From the NCBI RefSeq assembly GCF_020554865.1, contig NZ_JAJCIC010000067.1, positions 1-10,591 on the forward strand: a stretch of DNA of 10,591 nucleotides, in the 5' to 3' direction. Each line of letters opens with the position of its first letter. The first letter of the stretch is position 1. Both the position numbers and the translations under genes were made by a program. This DNA comes from Lacrimispora sp. 210928-DFI.3.58. Lineage in GTDB: Bacteria; Bacillota; Clostridia; Lachnospirales; Lachnospiraceae. Shown piece by piece: positions 1-7,679 of the stretch. The notes beneath the pieces are model-generated. The model was not told the DNA's origin, searched no databases, and was given only the letters and a program-made list of their open reading frames with translations.

Positions 1-1
1 C

Positions 2-17
2 AGCATCTCTGCTTTTT
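2..17 (+). terminator. Possible tail of an upstream terminator
   Basis: A short hairpin, AGCA (2-5) and TGCT (10-13) around a TCTC loop, runs into five T residues (13-17). The window edge cuts off whatever lay before it, so this may be the top of a longer terminator stem belonging to the gene on the left. Four base pairs alone would not be enough, so the call is weak. Confidence 0.2.
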
Positions 18-41
18 AATTATTCAGTTGTAACACATGTA

Positions 42-55
42 TTGTAATCCTACAA
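42..55. promoter_or_regulatory. Inverted repeat upstream of the rpsO promoter
   Basis: TTGTA (42-46) and TACAA (51-55) form a perfect 5-bp inverted repeat around ATCC. A further TTGTAA stands at 28-33. The repeat lies about 30 bases before the -35 box of rpsO, where a dimeric regulator could bind. The region is AT-rich, so such a short repeat may be chance. No regulator is suggested by the sequence. Confidence 0.2.
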
Positions 56-83
56 ATGCCAGTAAAAAAAGAAAAAATCCCGG

Positions 84-112
84 TTTACAACAAAGGAAGA
101 CTGTGCTATACT
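84..112 (+). promoter_or_regulatory. Sigma-A promoter of rpsO
   Basis: TTTACA (84-89) and TATACT (107-112) are separated by exactly 17 bases, each box one mismatch from the housekeeping consensus. Transcription would start near 118-120, giving an 85-nt leader before rpsO. An A-rich stretch at 63-76 lies just upstream and could act as an UP-like element. Confidence 0.75.
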
Positions 113-118
113 AAATCG

Positions 119-204
119 GTATGAAAAACGCCGCTGCCCGGTTCACGGATACTCCAACCGGAATCCTGGTTTACGGTGAGAACAAGATTATAGGAGGATT
201 TACC
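119..204 (+). promoter_or_regulatory. Structured rpsO leader, candidate S15 autoregulatory site
   Basis: The untranslated leader contains CCCGGTTCACGG (137-148) and a near copy CCTGGTTTACGG (165-176), which differ only by two pyrimidine changes. Between them lies AACCGG (156-161). AACCGG can pair with CCGGTT of the first copy (138-143, six Watson-Crick pairs, 12-nt loop) or with CTGGTT of the second (166-171, six pairs including one G-U, 4-nt loop), but not both. S15 is known to repress its own mRNA through leader structures in several bacterial groups, and these structures differ between lineages. A regulatory role here is inferred. The ribosome binding site AGGAGG (192-197) follows the second copy. 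Confidence 0.45.
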
Positions 205-471
205 ATGATTTCCAAGGAAAAGAAAGCAGAAATTATCGCAAAGTATGGCCGTAAGGCTGGAGACACAGGTTCACCAGAGGTTCAGATCGCTATCCTGACA
301 GAGAGGATCACTGAGCTGACCGCTCATCTTCAGCAGAATCCAAAGGATCATCATTCCAGAAGAGGCCTTCTGATGATGGTTGGACAGAGAAGAGGTCTTC
401 TTGACTACTTAAAGAAAAAAGACCTGGAAGGCTATCGTGCATTGATCGAGAAGCTCGGCATCAGAAAGTAA
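205..471 (+). CDS. rpsO: 30S ribosomal protein S15
   Basis: This encodes an 88-residue S15, the usual family length. S15 is a primary binder of the central domain of 16S rRNA and nucleates assembly of the small-subunit platform. The sequence begins [15 protein letters not shown] and contains the family hallmarks GDTGSPEVQ (about residues 18-26), HHSRRGL (about 49-55), and the [12 protein letters not shown] helix, ending in KLGIRK. The ATG at 205 is chosen because TAGGAGGA (191-198) lies 6 bases before it and the product then starts where S15 normally starts. The frame is open back to an ATG at 121, but that codon sits at the predicted transcription start and has no ribosome binding site. pnp follows, the widely conserved rpsO-pnp order. 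Confidence 0.98.
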   Translation: MISKEKKAEIIAKYGRKAGDTGSPEVQIAILTERITELTAHLQQNPKDHHSRRGLLMMVGQRRGLLDYLKKKDLEGYRALIEKLGIRK

Positions 472-476
472 TTCTC

Positions 477-505
477 TTAGGGTGGAGTTTTCTCCACCCT
501 AATTT
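477..505 (+). terminator. Hairpin between rpsO and pnp (partial terminator or processing site)
   Basis: A perfect 11-bp stem, TTAGGGTGGAG (477-487) and CTCCACCCTAA (492-502), closes on a TTTT loop six bases after the rpsO stop codon. Only three T residues (503-505) follow, so termination is probably incomplete. It could let part of the transcription pass into pnp, protect the 3' end of rpsO mRNA, or mark an RNase III cleavage site as in the rpsO-pnp spacer of Escherichia coli. The stem is clear; its function is inferred. Confidence 0.55.
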
Positions 506-656
506 GCATGTTGGATATCATACGCAGCAGACAGGGGAAACACTCCGAGACCGCTGATGTGTTCTGAAGGCCATTTATCAGCATTTCAGGACAGATCAGT
601 AGTTTCGGCGTCTTCTGCTCTGCTGAACCATTATAAAAAAGAAAAGGAGACCTGAT
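506..656 (+). other. Leader region of pnp
   Basis: About 150 bases separate the rpsO hairpin from pnp, with no reading frame I can support. GCTGAT (553-558) and ATCAGC (577-582) form an inverted repeat, and CTGAA (564-568) could instead pair with TTCAG (585-589). GCAGCAGA near 518-525 could pair over a long distance with the TCTGCTCTGC at about 614-623, leaving a 2-nt bulge. pnp mRNA leaders are often targets of PNPase autoregulation, but no known element is recognisable. The pnp ribosome binding site AAGGAGA is at 644-650. No convincing separate promoter is seen. Confidence 0.3.
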
Positions 657-2774
657 ATGTTCAAAAGTTTTAGCATGGATCTGGCAGGCCGTAAGCTGAC
701 CGTAGAGGTTGGCAGAGTGGCAGCACAGGCAAATGGCGCCGCATTTATGCATTATGGTGATACTGTTGTCCTTTCCACAGCAACAGCATCTGCAAAGCCA
801 AGGGAAGGCATTGATTTCTTCCCCTTAAGCGTGGAGTATGAAGAAAAATTATACGCAGTGGGCAAGATCCCAGGCGGCTTCAACAAGAGAGAGGGTAAGG
901 CTTCCGAGAATGCCATCCTGACTTCCCGCGTGATCGACCGTCCCATGCGCCCATTGTTCCCAAAGGATTACCGCAATGACGTGACCCTGGACAACGTAGT
1001 CATGTCTGTTGATCCCCAGTGCAGCCCTGAGCTGACAGCAATGCTGGGATCTGCCATTGCTACCTGTATTTCCGATATCCCATTTGACGGTCCCTGTGCA
1101 ACCACCCAGGTAGGCCTGATTGGTGGTGAGTTTGTCATCAACCCGACTGCCGATGAGAAGCGCGTTTCCGATATGGCTCTGACCGTTGCTTCTACCAGGG
1201 AAAAGGTTATCATGATCGAGGCAGGCGCAAACGAGGTGCCTGAGCAGAAGATGATCGAGGCCATTTTCAAGGCTCATGAGGTAAACCAGGAGATCATCAA
1301 GTTCATCGATGCGATCGTGGCAGAGTGCGGCAAGGAAAAGCACACCTACGAGAGCTGCGCTGTTCCGGAAGAGCTCTTTGCAGCGATCAAGGAGCTGGTT
1401 CCATCTGAGGAGATGGAGGAAGCCGTATTTACAGACGACAAGCAGACACGTGAGAAGAACATTGCTGCCATTACAGAGCGTCTGGAGGAAGCATTTGCAG
1501 AGAATGAAGAGTGGCTGCCATTGGTGGGCGATGCCATTTACCAGTATGAGAAGAAGACTGTCCGCAAGATGATCCTAAAGGATCACAAGCGTCCGGACGG
1601 CCGTGCTATCACGGAAATCCGTCCTCTGGCAGCAGAGATCGATATCCTGCCGAGAGTACACGGCTCCGGTATGTTCACCCGCGGCCAGACCCAGATCTTA
1701 AATGCCTGCACGCTCGCTCCTTTATCCGAGGCCCAGAGACTGGACGGCATGGATGTGAACGAGACCACAAAGCGTTATATGCACCATTATAATTTCCCGT
1801 CCTTCTCCGTTGGTGAGACAAAGCCAAGCAGAGGACCGGGCCGCCGTGAGATCGGTCATGGCGCACTGGCAGAGAGAGCACTTGTGCCTGTTCTGCCAAG
1901 CGAAGAAGAATTCCCATATGCGATCCGCACAGTGTCTGAGACCATGGAGTCCAACGGCTCTACCTCCCAGGCAAGTATCTGTGCATCCACTCTGTCCTTA
2001 ATGGCAGCAGGCGTTCCGATCAAGGAAATGGTTGCCGGTATTTCCTGCGGACTTGTTACAGGAGAGACGGATGACGATTATATTGTCCTTACCGATATCC
2101 AGGGCCTGGAGGACTTCTTCGGCGATATGGACTTTAAGGTAGGCGGTACAAAGAACGGTATCACAGCGATCCAGATGGATATCAAGATCCACGGCCTGAC
2201 ACGCCCCATCATTGAGGAGGCCATTGCAAGGACAAGGGAAGCAAGAATGTATATCCTTGAGCATGTAATGCAGCCTGTGATCTCTGAACCGAGAAAGCAT
2301 TTAAGCCCATACGCTCCAAAGATCAAGCAGATCACCATTGATCCTCAGAAGATCGGTGATGTAGTAGGCAAGCAGGGCAAGGTCATCAACAAGATCATCG
2401 AGGAGACTGGCGTTAAGATTGACATTACAGATGACGGCGCAGTCAATGTATGCGGTACGGATGAGGCTATGATCGATAAGGCGATCAAGATCATCACCAG
2501 CATTGTCACCGATATTGAGGCAGGCATGGTATTTACCGGCAAGGTAGTGCGTATCATGAACTTTGGTGCATTTGTGGAGCTGGCTCCCAACAAGGACGGC
2601 ATGATCCATATTTCCAAGCTTTCTGACAAGCGCGTAGGCAAGGTGGAGGATGTGGTCAACATCGGAGACGAGGTTACGGTAAAGGTAACGGAAGTGGACA
2701 AAATGGGCAGGATCAACCTGACCATGAGGCCAAGTGATCTGGCTGGTAAGAAAGAGGCCCCTAAAGCAGAATAA
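657..2774 (+). CDS. pnp: Polynucleotide phosphorylase (PNPase)
   Basis: This 705-residue protein has the full length and domain order of bacterial PNPase, the phosphate-dependent 3'-to-5' exoribonuclease of mRNA decay, which acts as a trimer. Two RNase PH cores (about residues 10-140 and 320-540) flank an all-helical linker. A KH domain with loop GKQG (571-574) and an S1 domain (about 623-692) follow. Catalytic residues match those known in E. coli: D486, D492 and K494 within EDFFGDMDFK, and the phosphate-binding SNGSTS (432-437). The arginine-rich motif GRREIGHG in the second core is also present. AAGGAGA lies 6 bases before the chosen ATG; a second in-frame ATG at codon 7 has no such site. 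The KH loop has Gln where many family members have Gly. Regulation probably includes the upstream hairpin and leader. Confidence 0.98.
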   Translation: MFKSFSMDLAGRKLTVEVGRVAAQANGAAFMHYGDTVVLSTATASAKPREGIDFFPLSVEYEEKLYAVGKIPGGFNKREGKASENAILTSRVIDRPMRPLFPKDYRNDVTLDNVVMSVDPQCSPELTAMLGSAIATCISDIPFDGPCATTQVGLIGGEFVINPTADEKRVSDMALTVASTREKVIMIEAGANEVPEQKMIEAIFKAHEVNQEIIKFIDAIVAECGKEKHTYESCAVPEELFAAIKELVPSEEMEEAVFTDDKQTREKNIAAITERLEEAFAENEEWLPLVGDAIYQYEKKTVRKMILKDHKRPDGRAITEIRPLAAEIDILPRVHGSGMFTRGQTQILNACTLAPLSEAQRLDGMDVNETTKRYMHHYNFPSFSVGETKPSRGPGRREIGHGALAERALVPVLPSEEEFPYAIRTVSETMESNGSTSQASICASTLSLMAAGVPIKEMVAGISCGLVTGETDDDYIVLTDIQGLEDFFGDMDFKVGGTKNGITAIQMDIKIHGLTRPIIEEAIARTREARMYILEHVMQPVISEPRKHLSPYAPKIKQITIDPQKIGDVVGKQGKVINKIIEETGVKIDITDDGAVNVCGTDEAMIDKAIKIITSIVTDIEAGMVFTGKVVRIMNFGAFVELAPNKDGMIHISKLSDKRVGKVEDVVNIGDEVTVKVTEVDKMGRINLTMRPSDLAGKKEAPKAE

Positions 2775-2795
2775 AGTTTAATAGAGATATGAACG

Positions 2796-2839
2796 GATAG
2801 TTTCCTGAGCCCATATAGTTGCGGGTGCAGGGAACTATC
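2796..2839 (+). promoter_or_regulatory. Long hairpin between pnp and the lipoprotein gene
   Basis: GATAGTTTCCTG (2796-2807) pairs with CAGGGAACTATC (2828-2839): 12 base pairs with one T-G wobble. Inside the 20-base loop, GCCC (2809-2812) can pair with GGGT (2823-2826), extending the structure. No T-tract follows, so it is not a standard terminator. It begins 21 bases after the pnp stop codon and could protect the pnp 3' end from exonucleases or belong to the leader of the next gene. Confidence 0.5.
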
Positions 2840-2847
2840 TGTACATA
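2819..2847 (+). promoter_or_regulatory. Weak candidate promoter for the lipoprotein gene
   Basis: TTGCGG (2819-2824) and TACATA (2842-2847) are 17 bases apart, which fits a poor sigma-A promoter. Each box departs from consensus at two positions. The -35 box lies inside the loop and arm of the 2796-2839 hairpin. Without this promoter, the lipoprotein gene would depend on read-through from pnp. Confidence 0.25.
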
Positions 2848-2859
2848 TATAAAAAAACA

Positions 2860-2875
2860 GCGCCCGGCAGGGCGC
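2860..2875 (+). promoter_or_regulatory. GC hairpin next to the lipoprotein ribosome binding site
   Basis: GCGCCC (2860-2865), GGCA loop, GGGCGC (2870-2875) gives a perfect six-pair all-GC hairpin. It ends one base before GAAGGAGAGG (2876-2885), the ribosome binding site. Seven A residues (2851-2857) precede it. On the + strand it could influence ribosome loading or shield the mRNA 5' side. Read on the - strand, the same hairpin is followed by TG and seven T residues, the form of an intrinsic terminator. Confidence 0.5.
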
Positions 2876-2890
2876 GAAGGAGAGGAAAAC

Positions 2891-3595
2891 ATGAAGAAGT
2901 GGAACAAAAAAGCAGCAGCAGTTCTTCTGGCTGTCCTGACCCTCTGCACCATCGTGCTGTCAGGCTGCAGCAAGGAAGAGCTGGCTCCGGCAGACCAGGT
3001 AGTAGGTGCTATGTATGACCTGTGCCTTAAGGATGACCCAAAGCCAATGATGGACCTTCTGGGCTTTGCATCAGAGGATGATGTGAGAACTTCCCTGATG
3101 GAAGACAGCGATACGACACTGGCAGACGTATTCGAGGAGGAGTTTGCATCAGCAGGAATCGAGTTTACAGATGAGGAGCTCCAGGAAATGAGCGATACCA
3201 TCATGAAGCTGGTTCAGAAGCTGACCTACACTGCTGCTATTTCTGAGCAGAGCAAGGATGAGACCACCGTTGTTCTGACAGTGAAGAGCTTCTCTAATGC
3301 TGATATCCAGCAGACCATGACAGATCTCCAGACAGAGTATCTTGAGAACATGGACGAGGAGACTCAGGCAGCTCTGATGTCTGGCGATGAGGATGCCATC
3401 ATGGAGTTCACACGCCAGATCATGAAGGACTATGTTTCCAGGTTGGGCGAGCTGGAGCCAAATGGCGGCGAGTCTGAGATCACAGTGAAATGTGAGAAGA
3501 TGAAGGTTGATGTGAGCGGCAAGGAAAAGGTTTCATGGATGCCGGTAGACATGGATAAGTTCACAGAGGATGTGGACAATTCCACCTTCAAATAA
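2891..3595 (+). CDS. Unidentified secreted lipoprotein
   Basis: The 234-residue product starts with a lipoprotein signal: Lys-rich MKKWNKK, a hydrophobic stretch (about residues 8-22) and the lipobox LSGC with Cys26 as the predicted lipidated residue. The mature protein should therefore be anchored on the outer face of the cytoplasmic membrane. It is acidic, rich in Asp, Glu and Met, with mainly helical character in its first two thirds and a more strand-like C-terminus (about 190-220). I see no enzyme motif. It resembles small Firmicute lipoproteins of unknown function, such as those carrying DUF4878- or DUF5105-like domains, but I cannot assign a family. The ATG at 2891 is chosen over an upstream in-frame ATG at 2819 because GAAGGAGAGG lies just before it and the signal peptide then starts properly. 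A strong terminator follows, so the gene ends its transcription unit. Confidence 0.9.
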   Translation: MKKWNKKAAAVLLAVLTLCTIVLSGCSKEELAPADQVVGAMYDLCLKDDPKPMMDLLGFASEDDVRTSLMEDSDTTLADVFEEEFASAGIEFTDEELQEMSDTIMKLVQKLTYTAAISEQSKDETTVVLTVKSFSNADIQQTMTDLQTEYLENMDEETQAALMSGDEDAIMEFTRQIMKDYVSRLGELEPNGGESEITVKCEKMKVDVSGKEKVSWMPVDMDKFTEDVDNSTFK

Positions 3596-3626
3596 GGATC
3601 CTGTGGATATCTGAGCACAATCGAAA

Positions 3627-3663
3627 GGCAGTGCCTGTGGAAAATCAGGCATTGTCTTTTTTT
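3627..3663 (+). terminator. Intrinsic terminator after the lipoprotein gene
   Basis: GGCAGTGCCTG (3627-3637) pairs with CAGGCATTGTC (3646-3656), 11 pairs with two wobbles around an 8-base loop. Seven T residues (3657-3663) follow. It ends transcription 31 bases after the lipoprotein stop codon and separates it from gltX. Confidence 0.9.
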
Positions 3664-3680
3664 AGCCTTCGGTATATAAT
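3652..3680 (+). promoter_or_regulatory. Sigma-A promoter of the gltX operon, overlapping the terminator
   Basis: TTGTCT (3652-3657) and a perfect TATAAT (3675-3680) are separated by 17 bases. The -35 box is formed by the end of the preceding terminator stem and the first base of its T-tract. Transcription should start near 3687, giving a leader of roughly 75 bases. Confidence 0.7.
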
Positions 3681-3694
3681 GTTTCTGATATGAG

Positions 3695-3742
3695 ATGGGC
3701 CCATTTCCAAGAAAAAGGGACCTGTGAATTTGGAAAAAATGG
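3695..3742 (+). promoter_or_regulatory. Possible stem in the gltX leader
   Basis: The leader begins with a 10-base palindrome ATGGGCCCAT (3695-3704). CCATTTCCAA (3701-3710) can also pair with TTGGAAAAAATGG (3730-3742) if three A residues bulge out. The two structures share bases and exclude each other. The leader is too short for a T-box, and the conserved T-box sequence is absent. Confidence 0.25.
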
Positions 3743-3763
3743 AATTAATAGGAGAAGACTGAC

Positions 3764-5215
<1,452 letters not shown>

Positions 5216-5224
5216 GGACATTTT

Positions 5225-7051
5225 ATGGCATTTAATGAAGCACAGAAGAATGCGATCCGGCACGGGAGCGGTCCCGCGCTGGTGCTGGCAGGGCCCGGTT
5301 CGGGGAAGACTACGGTCATCACCAACCGGGTCCGCTTCCTGACGGAAAAATACGGTGTGGATCCGGGAAATATCCTGGTGATAACCTTCACCAGAGCAGC
5401 CGCCAGGGAGATGAAGGAACGGTATAGCCAGATGATACAGACAGGATGCAGCAGAGTTTCCTTTGGAACCTTCCATTCTGTCTTTTTTCTGATCCTGAAG
5501 CTGGCCTACCGCTACCAGACCTCCAATATTGTGAGGGAGGAGCAGCGCACACGGTTTGTCAAAGAAATGATGGAGACAATGGCCCTGGATGTGGAGGAGG
5601 AGGGAGAATTTGTATCCTCTGTACTGAGTGAGATCAGTATGGTCAAGGGAGAGCTCATGAGCCTGGAGCATTATTATCCCAAAAGCTGTTCCAGCGAGGT
5701 CTTCGGGGCATTGTACCGGGGGTATGAGGACAAGCTGCGCCGTCAGGGACTTCTCGACTTTGACGACATGCTGGTGATGTGCTATGAGCTGTTTCAGGAG
5801 AGAAAGGACATCTTGAAGGCATGGCAGGACAAATACCGCTACATACTAATTGACGAGTTCCAGGATATCAACCGGATACAGTATGAGATCGTAAAAATGC
5901 TGGCAAAGCCCCTTGATAACCTGTTTATTGTAGGAGACGATGACCAATCCATCTACCGCTTCCGGGGAGCAAAGCCGGAGCTCATGCTGGGCTTTGAAAA
6001 GGATTTCCCACAGGCAAAGAAAATCCTTCTGGATACCAATTACCGCTCCAGCCGTCAGATCGTGGAGGCAGCCGGACGGCTGATCAGCCACAATTCCACC
6101 AGGTTCCCCAAGGAGATCCGGGCGGCCAGAGGCGAGGGCCGTCCCATTTCCGTCAGGGAGTATAAAGACCCCCTGGAGGAGAACCAGGCCATTGTGGCAG
6201 AGCTTCGTGATTATGCCGCCATGGGCATGGCCTGGGAGGACATTGCCGTCCTCTACCGCACCAATTCCGGCCCGCGCCTCCTTATCACAAAGCTGATGGA
6301 ATACAACATTCCCTTCCAAATGCGGGATACGGCGCCCAATCTCTATGAGCACTGGATCTCAAGGCACGTGCTGGCTTATATCAGGGCCGCAGAAGGAGAC
6401 CTGTCCAGGGGGAATCTTCTTCCTGTCCTGAACCGTCCCAAGCGCTACATCAGCCGCGATGCCCTGGAGGGCCAGCGGATCGACTGGGAGCGGTTAAAAT
6501 CCTTTTACCAGGACAAAAACTGGATGCTGGACCGCATTGAACAGCTGGAATACGACCTGAAAATGCTAAAGGGAATGGCTCCCGCCGGAGCGGTTAATTA
6601 TATCAGGAAAGCTGTGGGCTATGACGACTATATCCGGGAATATGCCTTAGAGCGCAGGATGCCGCCGGAGGAGCTGTTTGAGGTACTTGACTCCCTTCAG
6701 GAGAGCGCTATGGGCTTTAAGACATATGAAGCCTGGTTTACCCACATGGAGGAGTATAAGGAGCAGCTGCAAAAGCAGGCCAAAAACCGGGAGGAAAAGG
6801 GCACAGGGGTCAGCCTCATGACAATGCACAGCTCCAAGGGCTTAGAGTTTCGGGTAGTCTATATCCTGGACGCAAACGAAGGGATCACACCCCATCACAA
6901 GGCGGTACTGGATCCTGATATGGAGGAGGAGCGGCGCATGTTCTATGTGGCCATGACCAGGGCAAAGGAGCGGCTCCATATCTGCCATGCAAAGGAACGC
7001 TATCACAAAAAGCAGGAGCCATCACGTTTTATAGAGGAGACAGGGATATGA
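5225..7051 (+). CDS. Compact UvrD/PcrA/Rep-family DNA helicase
   Basis: This 608-residue protein has all motifs of a superfamily 1A DNA helicase, a 3'-to-5' ATP-driven motor used in repair and in clearing replication blocks. In order: Q motif FNEAQ (3-7), Walker A GPGSGKTT (23-30), motif Ia FTRAAAREM, motif II DEFQD (210-214), motif III VGDDDQSIYRFRGA (from 236), motif IV NYRSS, motif V MTMHSSKGLEF (532-542) and motif VI RRMFYVAMTRAK (from about 570). The catalytic residues I can see are intact. It is over 100 residues shorter than typical UvrD or PcrA and ends about 30 residues after motif VI, so the C-terminal tail that contacts RNA polymerase or UvrB in longer members is missing. It is thus probably a paralogue and not the main UvrD or PcrA. 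The weak AAGGA (5214-5218) overlaps the gltX stop codon, suggesting translational linkage. Confidence 0.95.
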   Translation: MAFNEAQKNAIRHGSGPALVLAGPGSGKTTVITNRVRFLTEKYGVDPGNILVITFTRAAAREMKERYSQMIQTGCSRVSFGTFHSVFFLILKLAYRYQTSNIVREEQRTRFVKEMMETMALDVEEEGEFVSSVLSEISMVKGELMSLEHYYPKSCSSEVFGALYRGYEDKLRRQGLLDFDDMLVMCYELFQERKDILKAWQDKYRYILIDEFQDINRIQYEIVKMLAKPLDNLFIVGDDDQSIYRFRGAKPELMLGFEKDFPQAKKILLDTNYRSSRQIVEAAGRLISHNSTRFPKEIRAARGEGRPISVREYKDPLEENQAIVAELRDYAAMGMAWEDIAVLYRTNSGPRLLITKLMEYNIPFQMRDTAPNLYEHWISRHVLAYIRAAEGDLSRGNLLPVLNRPKRYISRDALEGQRIDWERLKSFYQDKNWMLDRIEQLEYDLKMLKGMAPAGAVNYIRKAVGYDDYIREYALERRMPPEELFEVLDSLQESAMGFKTYEAWFTHMEEYKEQLQKQAKNREEKGTGVSLMTMHSSKGLEFRVVYILDANEGITPHHKAVLDPDMEEERRMFYVAMTRAKERLHICHAKERYHKKQEPSRFIEETGI

Positions 7052-7572
7052 CAGGATTAGTGCACATATACTGCGGAAACGGCAAGGGGAAGACCACAGC
7101 GGCCATGGGAGCAGCCCTGCGGGCAGCAGGCAGGGGAAAGAAGGTCCTGATTGCCCGATTCTTAAAGACAGACGATTCCGGTGAGGTGGCGGCATTTTCC
7201 TGCCTGAAAGAAGTAACTGTCCTGCCATGCAAAAAATCCTTTGGCTTTTCCTGGAATATGACAGAGGAGATGAGACGGGAGGCAGCCGTCTATTACAGCG
7301 GCCTTTTTGAGGAGGCCTGGGGAATGGCGTCATCCTCCCCGGTGTTTCTTCTGGTTCTGGATGAGATCGTGGCAGCCTGTAATCAGGGCTTTGTGGAGGA
7401 GGAGCATGTCATCCGCTGCCTAAAGGCCAAGCCGGAAGGCCTGGAGGTGATCCTGACAGGCCGAAATCCCTCTGCGGCATTAAAGGCTTGTGCCGATTAT
7501 GTGACAGAGATGAAGCTGGAAAAGCATCCCTTCGAGCGCGGGATTGCTGCGCGGGAGGGGATCGAGTATTGA
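7048..7572 (+). CDS. cobO: Cob(I)yrinic acid a,c-diamide adenosyltransferase (CobO/BtuR/CobA type)
   Basis: This 174-residue protein matches the CobA/CobO/BtuR family, which transfers the adenosyl group of ATP to the cobalt of reduced corrinoids to make adenosylcobalamin precursors or salvage vitamin B12. It begins with the family's P-loop GNGKGKTTAA (10-19), has a Walker B-like strand ending VLDEI (about 108-112), a TGRNPS motif (about 147-152) and the typical end KHPFERGIAAREGIEY. Length is slightly short but normal. Its ATG overlaps the helicase stop codon as ATGA (7048-7051), with GAGGAG at 7034-7039, so translation is probably coupled. No other cobalamin gene is visible nearby, which fits a salvage or stand-alone role. 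Family assignment is firm; exact corrinoid substrate is inferred. Confidence 0.92.
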   Translation: MTGLVHIYCGNGKGKTTAAMGAALRAAGRGKKVLIARFLKTDDSGEVAAFSCLKEVTVLPCKKSFGFSWNMTEEMRREAAVYYSGLFEEAWGMASSSPVFLLVLDEIVAACNQGFVEEEHVIRCLKAKPEGLEVILTGRNPSAALKACADYVTEMKLEKHPFERGIAAREGIEY

Positions 7573-7581
7573 GGCGACAGT

Positions 7582-7626
7582 TTAGACGGCGGGGAAATTA
7601 CTCTTGCATTTTCCGGGTGAGTCTGA
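7582..7626 (+). other. Stem-loop after cobO, without T-tract
   Basis: TTAGAC (7582-7587) can pair with GTCTGA (7621-7626), and inside it GGGAAAT (7592-7598) with ATTTTCC (7608-7614). The two stems are separated by an asymmetric internal loop. No T-run follows, so it is not a recognisable intrinsic terminator. It may stabilise the 3' end of the gltX operon mRNA, or be chance. The 107-base gap has no other clear element except the -10 box at 7651. Confidence 0.25.
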
Positions 7627-7656
7627 TACAGTGTAAGCGTAGGTAAATACTATAAT
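7627..7656 (+). promoter_or_regulatory. Probable promoter of the DUF1292 gene
   Basis: A perfect -10 box TATAAT lies at 7651-7656, 24 bases before the DUF1292 start codon. The best -35 candidate, TACAGT (7627-7632, 18-base spacer), is poor. The promoter is probably real but weak or activator-dependent, and the transcript would have a leader of under 20 bases. Confidence 0.4.
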
Positions 7657-7679
7657 CTGGAAATGAAAGAGGAACCCAT

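Noticed and set aside
121..204. N-terminal extension of S15 by 28 codons from the ATG at 121
   Set aside because: The ATG lies at the predicted transcription start without a ribosome binding site, S15 normally begins at the MISKEKK start, and AGGAGG sits correctly before 205. The stretch is better explained as structured leader RNA.
849..1343. Open frame of 164 codons on the - strand inside pnp
   Set aside because: It lies wholly opposite conserved pnp codons, has no recognisable domain, and is the kind of open frame produced by the codon bias of the + strand gene.
2819..2890. Longer start of the lipoprotein from an ATG at 2819
   Set aside because: It would put 24 hydrophilic residues before the signal peptide, has no ribosome binding site, and ignores GAAGGAGAGG before 2891.
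3687..3763. T-box riboswitch before gltX
   Set aside because: The leader is only about 75 bases, lacks the conserved T-box sequence and has no terminator before the start codon.
7022..7572. Mobile-element or defence island explanation for the helicase and P-loop gene pair
   Set aside because: The second gene has clear CobO/BtuR motifs, the helicase has ordinary UvrD motifs without a nuclease domain, and no integrase, repeats or composition change is visible nearby.
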